A stretch of 64,000 bases of DNA from Rhodobacteraceae bacterium UBA6197 (GCA_002422085.1 DISZ01000018.1:502962-566961), one strand, 5' to 3'. Shown: positions 26,450-35,455, counted from the first letter of the stretch. A program made the numbers and translations. The notes: a model not told the origin generated them from the sequence alone.

Positions 26450-27601
26450 ATGGCAAAGCGTGATTTTTACGAGGTTCTGGGCGTGGCTCGTGGCGCGAAC
26501 GCTGACGAGATCAAGAAGGCCTATCGTGGCAAGGCCAAGGAATTGCACCCCGACCGGAATCAAGACAATCCGCAGGCAGAGGCTCAGTTCAAAGAGGTGA
26601 ACGAGGCCTATGACATCCTGAAAGACGACACCAAGAAAGCCGCCTATGATCGCTATGGTCATGGCGCTTTTGAAGGCGGTATGGGCGGCGGTTCGCGCGG
26701 CGGCTACGGCGGCGGGAATGGCGATTTCGCCTCGGCCTTTTCGGATGTGTTCGAAGATCTCTTTGGCGATTTCATGGGCGGGCGCGGCGGTTCAGGCGGC
26801 GGCCGGGCGCGCGCTCAGCGCGGTTCTGACCTGCGCTACAACATGCGCGTGACCTTGGAAGAAGCCTTCGCCGGAGTGCAAAAATCCATCACGGTTCCGG
26901 GTTCGTCGGCCTGTGCTTCTTGCAACGGCACCGGCGCCGAGGGCGGCGCCGAACCGGCGACCTGCCCAACCTGTTCGGGCATGGGCAAAGTGCGCGCGCA
27001 AAACGGGTTCTTCACCGTGGAACGCACCTGCCCCACCTGCAATGGTGCCGGTCAGGTGGTCAAGAACCCCTGTCGTGCCTGCCACGGCGCGGGCCGGATC
27101 GAAAAGGATCGCACCCTTAGCGTGAATATCCCTGCCGGCGTTGAAACCGGCACCCGTATTCGCCTTGCCGGAGAGGGCGAGGCCGGGCTGCGTGGCGGCC
27201 CCTCGGGCGATCTCTACATCTTCATCGAAGTGCGTGAACATGCCATTTTCCAGCGCGACGGGATCAGCCTGTTCTGTCGCGTGCCGGTCTCGATAACGTC
27301 GGCCGCCCTTGGGGGCGAGGTCGAGGTTCCCACTATCGACGGCGGCCGTTCGCGGGTGAAAATCCCGTCGGGCAGCCAATCGGGACGTCAGATGCGTTTG
27401 CGTGCCAAGGGCATGCCCGCGCTGCGTGGCGGTGGCCGCGGCGATATGGTGATCGAACTGGCCGTGGAAACCCCAGTCAATCTGACCACGCGACAAAAAG
27501 AGTTGCTTCGCGAGTTCGAAAAGATCGAGGCGGACAACAACCCCGAGGGTTCGTCTTTCTTCAAGAAGGTCAAAAGCTTTTGGGATGGGATGAAGGGCTG
27601 A
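26450..27601 (+). CDS. dnaJ: Chaperone DnaJ (Hsp40)
   Basis: DnaJ delivers unfolded clients to DnaK and stimulates its ATPase. The 383-residue protein has a J-domain with HPD at 33-35 (ELHPDRN), a glycine-rich linker (about 75-125), four zinc-binding CxxCxGxG repeats (CASCNGTG, CPTCSGMG, CPTCNGAG, CRACHGAG) and the C-terminal beta-domains. I chose the ATG at 26450 (MAKRDFYEVLG), the standard family start; the frame is open 12 codons further. A perfect-core inverted repeat lies directly after the stop. Confidence 0.98.
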   Translation: MAKRDFYEVLGVARGANADEIKKAYRGKAKELHPDRNQDNPQAEAQFKEVNEAYDILKDDTKKAAYDRYGHGAFEGGMGGGSRGGYGGGNGDFASAFSDVFEDLFGDFMGGRGGSGGGRARAQRGSDLRYNMRVTLEEAFAGVQKSITVPGSSACASCNGTGAEGGAEPATCPTCSGMGKVRAQNGFFTVERTCPTCNGAGQVVKNPCRACHGAGRIEKDRTLSVNIPAGVETGTRIRLAGEGEAGLRGGPSGDLYIFIEVREHAIFQRDGISLFCRVPVSITSAALGGEVEVPTIDGGRSRVKIPSGSQSGRQMRLRAKGMPALRGGGRGDMVIELAVETPVNLTTRQKELLREFEKIEADNNPEGSSFFKKVKSFWDGMKG

Positions 27602-27616
27602 TCCTTCACCTTTGAC

Positions 27617-27675
27617 AAAATATCCCCGCCGGAGGCACCCGTGGATAGGGCAGAAGCCTCCGGCGGGAGTATTTT
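27617..27675. repeat. Intergenic inverted repeat with CCTCCGGCGGG core, copy pair 1
   Basis: The arm at 27617-27636 and the arm at 27656-27675 are near-perfect inverted copies (18 of 20 positions), each with the core CCGCCGGAGGC or its complement followed by an AT-rich TATTTT end. It lies 15 bases after the dnaJ stop and can act as a strong terminator-like hairpin. Related copies follow ubiG (42801-42860) and hemH (47203-47273). Confidence 0.8.
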
Positions 27676-27730
27676 CGCCAAAAAGAAGCCCGTTAACCCT
27701 TCTTTCACCAAGCTGCGCGACGCTGGCGCC

Positions 27731-28498
27731 ATGAGCAGACGCCGCGCCTTTCATGAAGCCCCCTTGCCGCTATTCACCGTGGATGCGGACGAAGCCATTG
27801 GCGTTCCACTGGGGTCCGAACGCTTGCCCTCTTATATCCAGGACCACCGCAAGCGATTGCGCGCGCGCTTCATGGAAGGCGGGGCGGCCGCGATGCCGGA
27901 CTATGAGATGTTGGAACTGGTCCTGTTTCGCGCCATTCCGCGTCAGGATGTCAAACCTTTGGCGCGACGCCTTCTGGATGTGTTCGGTGATTTCAACCGC
28001 GTGCTTTCGGCGCCTGCCGCGCGTCTGACCGAGGTGCAGGGTGTCGGGGATGCCGTGGTGCAAGAGCTGAAGATCGTCGAGGCCGCGGCGCATCGGCTGG
28101 CGCGGGCAAGGGTGATGAACCGGCAGGTCCTGTCGTCGTGGGACGCGCTGCTCGACTATTGTCACACCTCGATGGCGCATCGCGAGACCGAGCAGTTCCG
28201 GGTGCTTTATCTGGACCGCAAGAACGTGCTGATTGCGGATGAGGAACAGGCGCGAGGCACGGTGGACCATGTGCCGGTCTATCCGCGTGAGGTGGTCAAA
28301 CGGGCGCTCGAGCTGAATGCCAGTGCGCTGATACTTGTGCACAACCATCCCTCGGGCGATCCAACGCCGTCGGAATCGGATATTCTGATGACCGAGCAGG
28401 TGAACGAGGCGGCCCAGGTTTTGGGGATCGTCCTGCACGATCACCTGATCATCGGCAAGAGTCGCGAACTGAGCTTTCGCGCCTCGGGTTATCTTTAG
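27731..28498 (+). CDS. radC: RadC-family JAB1/MPN domain protein
   Basis: The 255-residue protein has a helix-hairpin-helix-like N-terminal part (about 60-120, with LTEVQGVGDAVVQEL) and a JAMM metalloprotease-type domain at about 135-255. The zinc motif is visible as HNHPSGDPTPSESD (H204, H206, D217). RadC was once linked to repair, but its biochemical role is unclear. The start at 27731 (MSRRRAFHEA) lies after the inverted repeat; an open frame from 27641 would run through the repeat and is unlikely. The stop overlaps the convergent downstream gene by 4 bases. Confidence 0.88.
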   Translation: MSRRRAFHEAPLPLFTVDADEAIGVPLGSERLPSYIQDHRKRLRARFMEGGAAAMPDYEMLELVLFRAIPRQDVKPLARRLLDVFGDFNRVLSAPAARLTEVQGVGDAVVQELKIVEAAAHRLARARVMNRQVLSSWDALLDYCHTSMAHRETEQFRVLYLDRKNVLIADEEQARGTVDHVPVYPREVVKRALELNASALILVHNHPSGDPTPSESDILMTEQVNEAAQVLGIVLHDHLIIGKSRELSFRASGYL

Positions 28499-29481
28499 CC
28501 CGCCGAGGCCAGCGAAAGCGGCAGATCGGGCAGGGGCATGACGACGGCGTCGCCGACTGCGTCACATTCCGGCATGGCGATGCTGAGCGCGACCTGCTCT
28601 GGCGTGGCACCGCCGAAGGCGCGCACGCTGTTGGCGTTGATGTCCTGGCCGCAATCGCCCTCGGTTACCGGAGCTTCGAGCGTGAAGGACACGTCTGTCA
28701 GGCCGACCGGTGCCGTGTAGACTTGCGCAAACATGGGCTGTGACAGGCCTGGATCGCCCAAGCTGATCAGATAGCCGCCCAGATCGGTCTGAGGCTCGCG
28801 CGGCGCCGCCGCATGGATATGCCCGACTTCGCCGTAGCCTGCGCCATATTCAAAGACATTCAGGCCAAGACCGGGGACGGATCGCCAACTGAGGGCGATC
28901 CGATTCAGGGTCTTGGTGCCCGGAACGGTAACCACGGTGCTGATCTGCTCATCGTCGCGCAGGATGGCGTCGACCTTGGTGGTTGCAGACAAGGCAGGAA
29001 ACACACCCATATATCGGCCGGTGGAATCGGTCATCACGTTGAAGCCGATACCGTCGTAGCGCAGCAGGACCTGTTCATCCGGGTGACATGGGGCGGAAAG
29101 GTCCATGTCTACCATCGCGCCGGGGGCCGCGGTCAGCAGCATCACAGGTGGCGCGCAACTGCGCCAAAAGTTGTCATAAAGCGCGTCGGCCGCCGAACTT
29201 TCGTGCTGAACGCCGGTGTCCGGGGGAATGGGGCGCGTGGGGAGGGGAGGCAGGGTTGCCGGATCCGATAAATTGATCAGAGTCATGCTGGGCAACTCGG
29301 CGCCGACGATATTTGCGACCGAGGTGACATTGCTTAGACCAAGGGCCAGGGCTGATGCCTCATTGGGCGCACCGTCTACGGAACCACCCCCGAGGGAGAT
29401 ACCGTTTTGCATCAGGTGACCTGTGGCGGCGGCCAGAAGAAATGTGGCGCTGACCAATGTAACTCGGCGCATGTTTCGCAT
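28495..29481 (-). CDS. Exported protein of unknown function
   Basis: The 328-residue protein has an N-terminal hydrophobic segment (residues 6-20, VTLVSATFLLAAATG), which fits a signal peptide or membrane anchor; the export prediction rests on this. The rest contains cysteines in pairs (SCAPPV, APCHPD, GDCGQD, PECDAV) and a beta-rich pattern around VLLRYDGIGFNVMTDSTGRY, but I recognise no domain. Start codons are possible at 29481 and 29472; the first has a GGGGGGAAA ribosome site lying inside an inverted repeat. The 3' end overlaps radC tail to tail. It lies upstream of no obvious operon partner, and secA, on the same strand, ends 200 bases before it. Confidence 0.75.
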   Translation of the reverse strand: MRNMRRVTLVSATFLLAAATGHLMQNGISLGGGSVDGAPNEASALALGLSNVTSVANIVGAELPSMTLINLSDPATLPPLPTRPIPPDTGVQHESSAADALYDNFWRSCAPPVMLLTAAPGAMVDMDLSAPCHPDEQVLLRYDGIGFNVMTDSTGRYMGVFPALSATTKVDAILRDDEQISTVVTVPGTKTLNRIALSWRSVPGLGLNVFEYGAGYGEVGHIHAAAPREPQTDLGGYLISLGDPGLSQPMFAQVYTAPVGLTDVSFTLEAPVTEGDCGQDINANSVRAFGGATPEQVALSIAMPECDAVGDAVVMPLPDLPLSLASAG

Positions 29482-29483
29482 GA

Positions 29484-29530
29484 TTTCCCCCCGGAAATTT
29501 GCATTGTTGAACCAACGCTAAGGGGGGAAA
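29484..29530 (-). promoter_or_regulatory. Inverted repeat that can mask the ribosome site of the exported-protein gene
   Basis: On the minus strand TTTCCCCCC (29530-29522) and GGGGGGAAA (29492-29484) are perfect 9-bp complements with a 29-base loop. The second arm is the ribosome site and ends 2 bases before the ATG at 29481. Folding would block initiation. Confidence 0.55.
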
Positions 29531-29631
29531 AGGGCAAAGCCATGGCTGGGAAAAGGCATTGTTTCCAAATGTTTCGAGCATGGCGACCACAAGATATGGC
29601 GATCACCGCGCCGATTTGCCCCAGATAGCGA

Positions 29632-29655
29632 AAGGGGCGACTTTCGTCGCCCCTT
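29632..29655 (-). terminator. Hairpin terminator of secA
   Basis: Ten-base arms AAGGGGCGAC (29632-29641) and GTCGCCCCTT (29646-29655) close a four-base loop, which reads GAAA on the secA strand. It lies 28 bases after the secA stop; the downstream U-run is weak (TTTCGCTAT includes arm bases). Confidence 0.7.
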
Positions 29656-29682
29656 CGATGCCGCAATCGCCATCAGGATCGC

Positions 29683-32367
29683 TCAGACGAGGCGCCCGTG
29701 ACAGTGTTTGAACTTTTCACCCGAACCACAGGGGCAAGGGTCATTGCGCGAGGGGGCGCCCCAGGTGCTTGGGTCGGATTCGTCGAACCCGGCCAGAAGC
29801 GGCGTCGGCGTGGCGACGGCGCGCTCGGGGCTCGGGTCCGCAGCCGGTGGGGCCATCTGCGCTGCCATCGCGGCCTGTTCCTCGGCGGTCAGCGGGCGAA
29901 TCTGCGCCAGCCTTTGCGTCACGTCGGCGCGCAGGCCGTCGAGCAGCGTTTCAAACAGGTGGAAGCTTTCGGTCTTGTATTCCGATAGCGGATCGCGTTG
30001 CGCATAGCCGCGGAACCCCACGACCGAGCGCAGATGTTCAAGCGTCACCAGATGCTCGCGCCATTTTGTGTCGATCGTTTGCAGCAGGATCTGCTTTTCA
30101 ATCGACCGCATGGTTTCATCGCCGAAGGCTTCGGACTTTTGTGCCATGAAGGCGTCGCTGGCCTGTTCCATCCGTTCGCGCATACCATCCTGATCAACAC
30201 CTTCTTCGGCGGCCCAGTCGGCGATCGGCAGATCCATGTTCAGCTTGGCGTTGGCGGCTTCGCGCAGGCCTTCACTGTTCCACTGGTCGGCGTAGGTCTT
30301 GGGCGGCATGAAGTCATCGACCAGATCGTCAATCACCTGATAGCGCATGTCGCGGGCGATTTCCGAGATGTCGTCGGCTTCCATGATCTCGCGGCGCTGG
30401 CTGAAGATCGCCTTGCGCTGGTCGTTCATCACGTCATCGAACTTCAGCAATTGTTTGCGGATGTCAAAGTTGCGGCCTTCGACTTTGGCCTGTGCGCGTT
30501 CCAGCGATTTGTTGACCCAAGGGTGAACGATCGCCTCGCCCTCTTTCATCCCGAGGCTGGACAGGACCTTGTCCAGCCGGTCCGACCCGAAAATCCGCAT
30601 CAGGTCGTCTTCGAGGCTGAGGAAGAACAAGCTGCGCCCCGGATCGCCCTGACGGCCCGAGCGGCCGCGCAACTGGTTGTCGATGCGGCGGCTTTCGTGG
30701 CGTTCGGTGGCCAGAACGAACAGGCCTCCGGCGGCAATCACCCGGGCCTTTTCATCGGCGTGTTCGGCCTCGATGCGGGCGCGCACAGTGTCGGGGTGGG
30801 CAGTCGGGTCTTCGGCCAGCGCCTCAAGCACCTTCAGATCGACGTTGCCGCCCAACTGGATATCGGTGCCGCGACCGGCCATGTTGGTGGCAATCGTCAC
30901 CGCGCCGTATTTGCCGGCATCGGCCACGATCTTGGCCTCTTGTTCGTGCTGGCGCGCGTTGAGCACGTTGTGCGGGATGCCCTCAGACTTGAGCATATCC
31001 GACAGCATTTCTGATTTCTCGATCGACGTGGTGCCGACCAAAATAGGTTGTCCCGACTCTTGCGCCTTCTTGATTGCCAGCACGACAGCGGCATATTTTT
31101 CCTTGGCCGAGCGATAAACGCGATCGTGATCGTCGCGGCGCTGCACCGGACGGTTGGTGGGCACTTCGACGACGCCCAGTTTGTAGATTTCCTGAAACTC
31201 TTCGGCCTCGGTCGAGGCGGTGCCGGTCATCCCAGCCAGCTTGTCGTAAAGCCGGAAGTAGTTTTGAAAGGTCACGCTGGCCAGCGTCACGTTTTCGGGC
31301 TGAACAGTGACGTTTTCCTTGGCCTCGATCGCCTGATGCAGACCGTCCGACAGGCGCCGCCCCGGCATCATCCGGCCGGTGAATTCGTCGATCAACACCA
31401 CCTCATCGTTGCGCACGATATAGTTCTGATCCCGGTGGAACAGTTTGTGCGCGCGCAGCGCCTGGGTGACATGGTGCACGATGGTCGTGCTTTCGGGGTC
31501 GTAAAGCGACTGGCCGGCAGGCAGAATCCCGTCTTCCAGCAGGCGGTTTTCGATGAATTCGTTGCCTTCTTCTGTGAAGGTCGCGTTGCGGGCCTTTTCG
31601 TCCAGCTTGAAGTGCTCGGGCAGGATTTCCGGGATATAGCGGTCCAGCACGCGGTAAAGGTCGCTGCGGTCCTGGCTGGGGCCGGAAATGATCAGCGGGG
31701 TGCGGGCCTCGTCGACCAGAATGCTGTCCACCTCGTCGACGATGGCAAAGAAATGCCCGCGCTGTGCCATTTCCGCGATCGAGTTGCGCATGTTGTCGCG
31801 CAGATAGTCAAAGCCCAGTTCGTTATTGGTGGCATAGGTCACGTCGGCCTTGTAGGCAGCGCGTTTTTCTTCGTCGGACTGGTGCGGATAGACGACGCCG
31901 GTGGTCAGGCCCAGATGGGTATAGACCTTGCCCATCCAGTCGGCGTCGCGTTTGGCCAGATAGTCGTTGACCGTGACGATGTGCACACCCTTGCCCGCCA
32001 GCGCGTTCAAATACGCGGGGAAAGTGGCCACGAGGGTCTTGCCCTCGCCGGTTTTCATTTCGGCAATATTGCCTTGATGCAGGAAGATCCCGCCCATCAA
32101 CTGCGTGTCAAAAGCGCGCAGCCCCAGCGCGCGACGCGCGGCCTCGCGGCAGTTGGCGAAGGCTTCGGGCAGAAGGTCATCAAGGCTTTCGCCACCCTGC
32201 GCCCGTGCTGCCAAGGCCTGCGTTTTCGCCTTGATCTCTTCGTCGGAAAGCTTTTCGAATTCGGCTTCCAGCGCATTGACCTTCGCCACAAGCGGCCGAA
32301 CGGATTTAACCTTGCGGTCATTGGGGGTGCCAAAAACCTTTTTCGCGAGTGACCCAAAGCCCAGCAT
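29683..32367 (-). CDS. secA: Preprotein translocase ATPase SecA
   Basis: SecA drives protein export through SecYEG. The 894-residue protein starts MLGFGSLAKKVFGTPNDR and has Walker A MKTGEGKTL (104-112), the DEVDSILVDEARTPLIISG segment, the second nucleotide-binding domain (TNMAGRGTDIQLGG), and the C-terminal zinc/SecB-binding motif with C878, C880, C889 and H890. I chose the ATG at 32367 with GGAGA upstream; the frame extends 9 codons further without support. A TATAAT lies upstream on the minus strand at 32455-32450. It is divergent from the PpiC gene. Confidence 0.98.
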   Translation of the reverse strand: MLGFGSLAKKVFGTPNDRKVKSVRPLVAKVNALEAEFEKLSDEEIKAKTQALAARAQGGESLDDLLPEAFANCREAARRALGLRAFDTQLMGGIFLHQGNIAEMKTGEGKTLVATFPAYLNALAGKGVHIVTVNDYLAKRDADWMGKVYTHLGLTTGVVYPHQSDEEKRAAYKADVTYATNNELGFDYLRDNMRNSIAEMAQRGHFFAIVDEVDSILVDEARTPLIISGPSQDRSDLYRVLDRYIPEILPEHFKLDEKARNATFTEEGNEFIENRLLEDGILPAGQSLYDPESTTIVHHVTQALRAHKLFHRDQNYIVRNDEVVLIDEFTGRMMPGRRLSDGLHQAIEAKENVTVQPENVTLASVTFQNYFRLYDKLAGMTGTASTEAEEFQEIYKLGVVEVPTNRPVQRRDDHDRVYRSAKEKYAAVVLAIKKAQESGQPILVGTTSIEKSEMLSDMLKSEGIPHNVLNARQHEQEAKIVADAGKYGAVTIATNMAGRGTDIQLGGNVDLKVLEALAEDPTAHPDTVRARIEAEHADEKARVIAAGGLFVLATERHESRRIDNQLRGRSGRQGDPGRSLFFLSLEDDLMRIFGSDRLDKVLSSLGMKEGEAIVHPWVNKSLERAQAKVEGRNFDIRKQLLKFDDVMNDQRKAIFSQRREIMEADDISEIARDMRYQVIDDLVDDFMPPKTYADQWNSEGLREAANAKLNMDLPIADWAAEEGVDQDGMRERMEQASDAFMAQKSEAFGDETMRSIEKQILLQTIDTKWREHLVTLEHLRSVVGFRGYAQRDPLSEYKTESFHLFETLLDGLRADVTQRLAQIRPLTAEEQAAMAAQMAPPAADPSPERAVATPTPLLAGFDESDPSTWGAPSRNDPCPCGSGEKFKHCHGRLV

Positions 32368-32551
32368 GTTTTCTCCGCAGGTTCCACTGACCAATTCGTG
32401 TCATTGCTGGCCTTGCCCGCGCCTCAGTGCGAGCCTAGAACGGCGGGCAATTATAGGCGGACAGGGTCGTAACAAGACCCTTGGCGATGTAAGCGCCAGC
32501 CGCCACAGTGTCAACGCCACGGGCCCCCGTGGCATGCAAGGAGTGGCTTTG

Positions 32552-33397
32552 ATGTCGATAGTTACGAAATTTCTGGGTGCAACCGCGCTGACCCTGGCCT
32601 TCGCCGCGCCGATACGGGCGGCGGATCTGACGGCTGACAGTGTCATGGCCACAGTGAATGGCATCGAGATCACACTGGGCCACATGGCGGCGGCGCGCGA
32701 CAGCCTGCCCGCCGAATACCAGTCGTTGCCTGATGACGTGCTGTTCAACGGCATTCTGGAACAATTGATCCAGCAGACCGCCTTGTCGGAAATTGGCGCG
32801 GCCAAGATGACCAAACGCGATCAGATGATGCTCGAGGTCGATCGCCGCGCCTATCTGGCCGGTGCGGTTCTGGGCCAGACCGCCAAGACCGCCGTCACCG
32901 AAGAGGGCGTGAAAACCGCCTATGAGACGAAATACGCGGCGGCCGAACCGACGCGCGAATACAATGCCGCCCATATCATCGTCGCGACCGAAGACGAGGC
33001 CAAGGCCGTCAAGGCCGATCTCGACGGTGGCGCCGACTTTGCCGAGACCGCCAAGCTCAAGTCCACCGATGGCGCTGCGGCGGGTGGTGGCGATCTGGGC
33101 TGGTTCAGTCTGCAATCGATGGTCAAACCCTTTGGCGATGCCGTGGCCGCGATGAAACCGGGCGATGTTGTCGGGCCGGTGCAGACGGAATACGGTTGGC
33201 ACATCATCAAGCTGATCGACAGCCGCCTGACCGAGGCCCCCTCGATCGAGGACGTCCGCGCCGAGCTAGAGGGCGATTTGCGCGCTTCGGCGGTGGAAAG
33301 CCGCGTGAACGACGTCGTGGCAAAAGCAAACGTGCAAAAACAGACCGACGGGATCGACCCGGCGATTCTGAAAGACACCACGATCTTGGGCAACTAG
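32552..33397 (+). CDS. Periplasmic PpiC-type peptidyl-prolyl isomerase
   Basis: This parvulin-type isomerase helps exported proteins fold. The 281-residue protein has a signal peptide (residues 1-24, ending PIRAAD), an N-terminal SurA-like helical part, and the PpiC domain at about 137-225 with AAHIIVATEDEAK, GGDLGWF and TEYGWHIIKL. The ATG at 32552 follows AAGGAG by 9 bases. A far longer open frame from 32105 is antisense to secA and is not real. It is transcribed with argJ after a gap of 18 bases. Confidence 0.92.
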   Translation: MSIVTKFLGATALTLAFAAPIRAADLTADSVMATVNGIEITLGHMAAARDSLPAEYQSLPDDVLFNGILEQLIQQTALSEIGAAKMTKRDQMMLEVDRRAYLAGAVLGQTAKTAVTEEGVKTAYETKYAAAEPTREYNAAHIIVATEDEAKAVKADLDGGADFAETAKLKSTDGAAAGGGDLGWFSLQSMVKPFGDAVAAMKPGDVVGPVQTEYGWHIIKLIDSRLTEAPSIEDVRAELEGDLRASAVESRVNDVVAKANVQKQTDGIDPAILKDTTILGN

Positions 33398-33415
33398 GTA
33401 AAAGGGGGCCGCACC

Positions 33416-34783
33416 ATGGGCAAGAAAGACGCGAAGAAGGCAGCGGGCTGGAAGGCCAAGGCGAAAAAGCTGAAATCGAAGCTGACAAAGCTGGAAAAGC
33501 GCCTTGCTGCGGCCCTGCCCAAGGCGACGTCGGGCAAGAAGCCCAATCCGGTTTCGCCGCTGGCGCCGGCCGCGTTTCCGGCGCTGCCGGTGATTGCCGG
33601 GGTCGAGTTTGCCGCAGCCGAGGCGCAGGTCCGCTATGCCGGACGCACCGATGTGATGCTGGCGCGGCTTGCGCCGGGCACGGCGATCGCAGGCGTGTTC
33701 ACCCGGTCTTCGACGCGCGCGGCCTGTGTGCTGGACTGTCAGGCCAAGCTCGGCGGCAAGGTGGCCGCCGATGCCGGGGCTGCGATCATCGTCAATTCGG
33801 GCAATGCCAACGCCTTTACAGGCGCGGCGGGTCAAGAAGCGGTGGATGCGGTTACCGGGGCCGTGGCCTCGGCGCTGGGAATGCCCGCAAGCCGTGTGTT
33901 TTCGTCCTCGACCGGGGTTATCGGCGAACCGCTGCCCTACGCGCGGATCACCGCGAAGGTGCCCGATCTGGTGGCCAGTCTCGATACCACGGCGATCGAA
34001 CGCGCCGCCCGCGCGATCATGACGACGGACACCTTTGCCAAAGGCGCCATGGCCGAGGTGCAGGGCGAGGGCGGGGTGATCCGCATTGCGGGTATCGCCA
34101 AGGGGTCAGGGATGATCGCGCCGGATATGGCGACGATGCTGGTCTATATCTTTACCGATGCCAAAATCTCGGCGGTGAACCTGCAAAAGATCCTGTCGCG
34201 GCAGGTCGATGACACCTTCAACGCGATCACGGTGGATAGTGATACCTCTACCTCGGACGCGCTGATCCTGGCGGCGACGGGGCAAAGCCGGGCTGGCGAA
34301 ATCGCGGATCTGCGGGGCAAGGTTGCCAAGGACTTCGAGGCGGCGCTGCGCGGTGTGATGATGGAACTTGCGCATCAGGTGGTGCGCGACGGCGAAGGCG
34401 CCACAAAGTTCGTTGAAGTGCGGGTCACCGGGGCCACTGATGCTGCCGACGCGCACCGGGTCGCCATGGCGATCGCAAATTCACCCTTGGTCAAGACCGC
34501 GATTGCGGGCGAGGACGCGAATTGGGGCCGGGTTGTCGCCGCGATCGGAAAGTCCGGCGCGCGGGCGGATCGTGACCGGCTGAAGATCAGCTTTGGCGAC
34601 ATGGTTCTGGCCGAAAACGGCTGGCGCGCGCCGTCCTATGACGAAGAAAAAGCCTCGGCTTACATGGAGGGGCAAGAGCTGGTGATCGGTGTTGATCTGG
34701 GGCTGGGCAAGGCCGCGAAATCGGTCTGGACCTGCGATCTGACGCACCGCTATATCGACATCAACGCGGACTACCGGTCGTGA
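33416..34783 (+). CDS. argJ: Bifunctional glutamate N-acetyltransferase/amino-acid acetyltransferase, with a lysine-rich N-terminal extension
   Basis: ArgJ transfers acetyl from N-acetylornithine to glutamate in the cyclic arginine pathway. The 455-residue protein cleaves itself at the Ala-Thr bond in APDMATMLVY, with T240 as nucleophile of the new beta chain; KGSGMIAPDMAT and VNSGNANAFTG are family signatures. The family start, VSPLAP, appears only at residue 46. The first 42 residues carry 15 lysines and no resemblance to ArgJ. No ATG lies near VSPLAP, so the extension is probably translated. ArgG is at 60.1 kb. Confidence 0.94.
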   Translation: MGKKDAKKAAGWKAKAKKLKSKLTKLEKRLAAALPKATSGKKPNPVSPLAPAAFPALPVIAGVEFAAAEAQVRYAGRTDVMLARLAPGTAIAGVFTRSSTRAACVLDCQAKLGGKVAADAGAAIIVNSGNANAFTGAAGQEAVDAVTGAVASALGMPASRVFSSSTGVIGEPLPYARITAKVPDLVASLDTTAIERAARAIMTTDTFAKGAMAEVQGEGGVIRIAGIAKGSGMIAPDMATMLVYIFTDAKISAVNLQKILSRQVDDTFNAITVDSDTSTSDALILAATGQSRAGEIADLRGKVAKDFEAALRGVMMELAHQVVRDGEGATKFVEVRVTGATDAADAHRVAMAIANSPLVKTAIAGEDANWGRVVAAIGKSGARADRDRLKISFGDMVLAENGWRAPSYDEEKASAYMEGQELVIGVDLGLGKAAKSVWTCDLTHRYIDINADYRS

Positions 34784-35178
34784 AACTGCTGTTGGTCACG
34801 GCCGTCGCGCTGATTGATGCCGACGGCCGCGTCCTGCTGGCGCAACGCCCCGAAGGGAAATCTCTGGCCGGGCTATGGGAATTTCCGGGTGGCAAGGTCG
34901 AGCCGACCGAGACGCCCGAGGCGGCCCTGATTCGCGAATTGCGCGAAGAGTTGGGGATCGATACCTTTGCTTCGTGCTTGGCACCGCTGACATTTGCCAG
35001 CCACACCTACCCGGATTTTCATCTGCTGATGCCGCTGTTCGCGTGCCGCAAATGGCAAGGAATCGTTCATCCGCAAGAAGGCCAGCGCCTGGCATGGGTG
35101 CGCCCGACCGAGATGCGCAACTACCCGATGCCCCCCGCCGACGAGCCGCTGATTCCGATTCTGCGCGATTGGCTTTGA
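34780..35178 (+). CDS. mutT: 8-oxo-dGTP diphosphatase (MutT)
   Basis: MutT hydrolyses 8-oxo-dGTP and prevents A-to-C transversions. The 132-residue protein has the Nudix box GGKVEPTETPEAALIREL continued by REELGI (38-60) and starts KLLLVTAVALIDADGRVLLA. The start is a GTG at 34780 overlapping the argJ stop as GTGA, so translation is coupled. Length and the LAGLWEFPGG segment fit the MutT subgroup rather than other Nudix enzymes. Confidence 0.92.
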   Translation: MKLLLVTAVALIDADGRVLLAQRPEGKSLAGLWEFPGGKVEPTETPEAALIRELREELGIDTFASCLAPLTFASHTYPDFHLLMPLFACRKWQGIVHPQEGQRLAWVRPTEMRNYPMPPADEPLIPILRDWL

Positions 35179-35289
35179 CAGCAAAGGCAGATTTCTGTCC
35201 ACTTTGGCCTTCATTGGAACAATTTCATTTGCCTTTCCCAAGGATTTTGCAACTATACCGATAGTTTGAGACCCTGGGGAGGATAATGG

Positions 35290-35427
35290 ATGCTTCGGAC
35301 TATCGCCGTCGGCAGTTGTGTATCCGTTCAAGGCCTGTTTGAGGCCCAACTTGAAAACGGCAAGATCGTCGTGCGGGTTGGTGACCGTCTTTACGCTGGT
35401 CAACCCGTCACCAAAAAAGCCGCCTGA
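35290..35427 (+). CDS. Small conserved-looking protein of 45 residues, function unknown
   Basis: The frame ATG 35290 to TGA 35425-35427 codes for a 45-residue protein starting MLRTIAVGSCVSVQG and ending QPVTKKAA, with IVVRVGDRLYAG in the middle. GGGGAGG (35276-35282) lies 7 bases upstream, an ideal distance; the in-frame-shifted ATG at 35286 is too close and gives only 18 codons. A strong terminator follows at 35456-35478. The mix of small beta-forming segments and a basic tail looks like a real microprotein. I recall similar short proteins in Rhodobacterales but cannot name a family or function. Confidence 0.7.
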   Translation: MLRTIAVGSCVSVQGLFEAQLENGKIVVRVGDRLYAGQPVTKKAA

Positions 35428-35455
35428 TGACAGACGGCTTTCGGGTTGGTTGACC

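Noticed and set aside
23512..26451. Long minus-strand frame of about 980 codons opposite dnaK
   Set aside because: It is antisense to dnaK for most of its length and runs into the alkB frame by chance; histidine- and arginine-rich with no domain of its own.
32450..32480. RpoH-type promoter for secA
   Set aside because: TATAAT is present on the minus strand, but CTTG is only 15 bases away, outside the accepted spacing. It may be a housekeeping -10.
32105..32551. N-terminal extension of the PpiC gene
   Set aside because: Antisense to secA; the signal peptide and ribosome site place the start at 32552.
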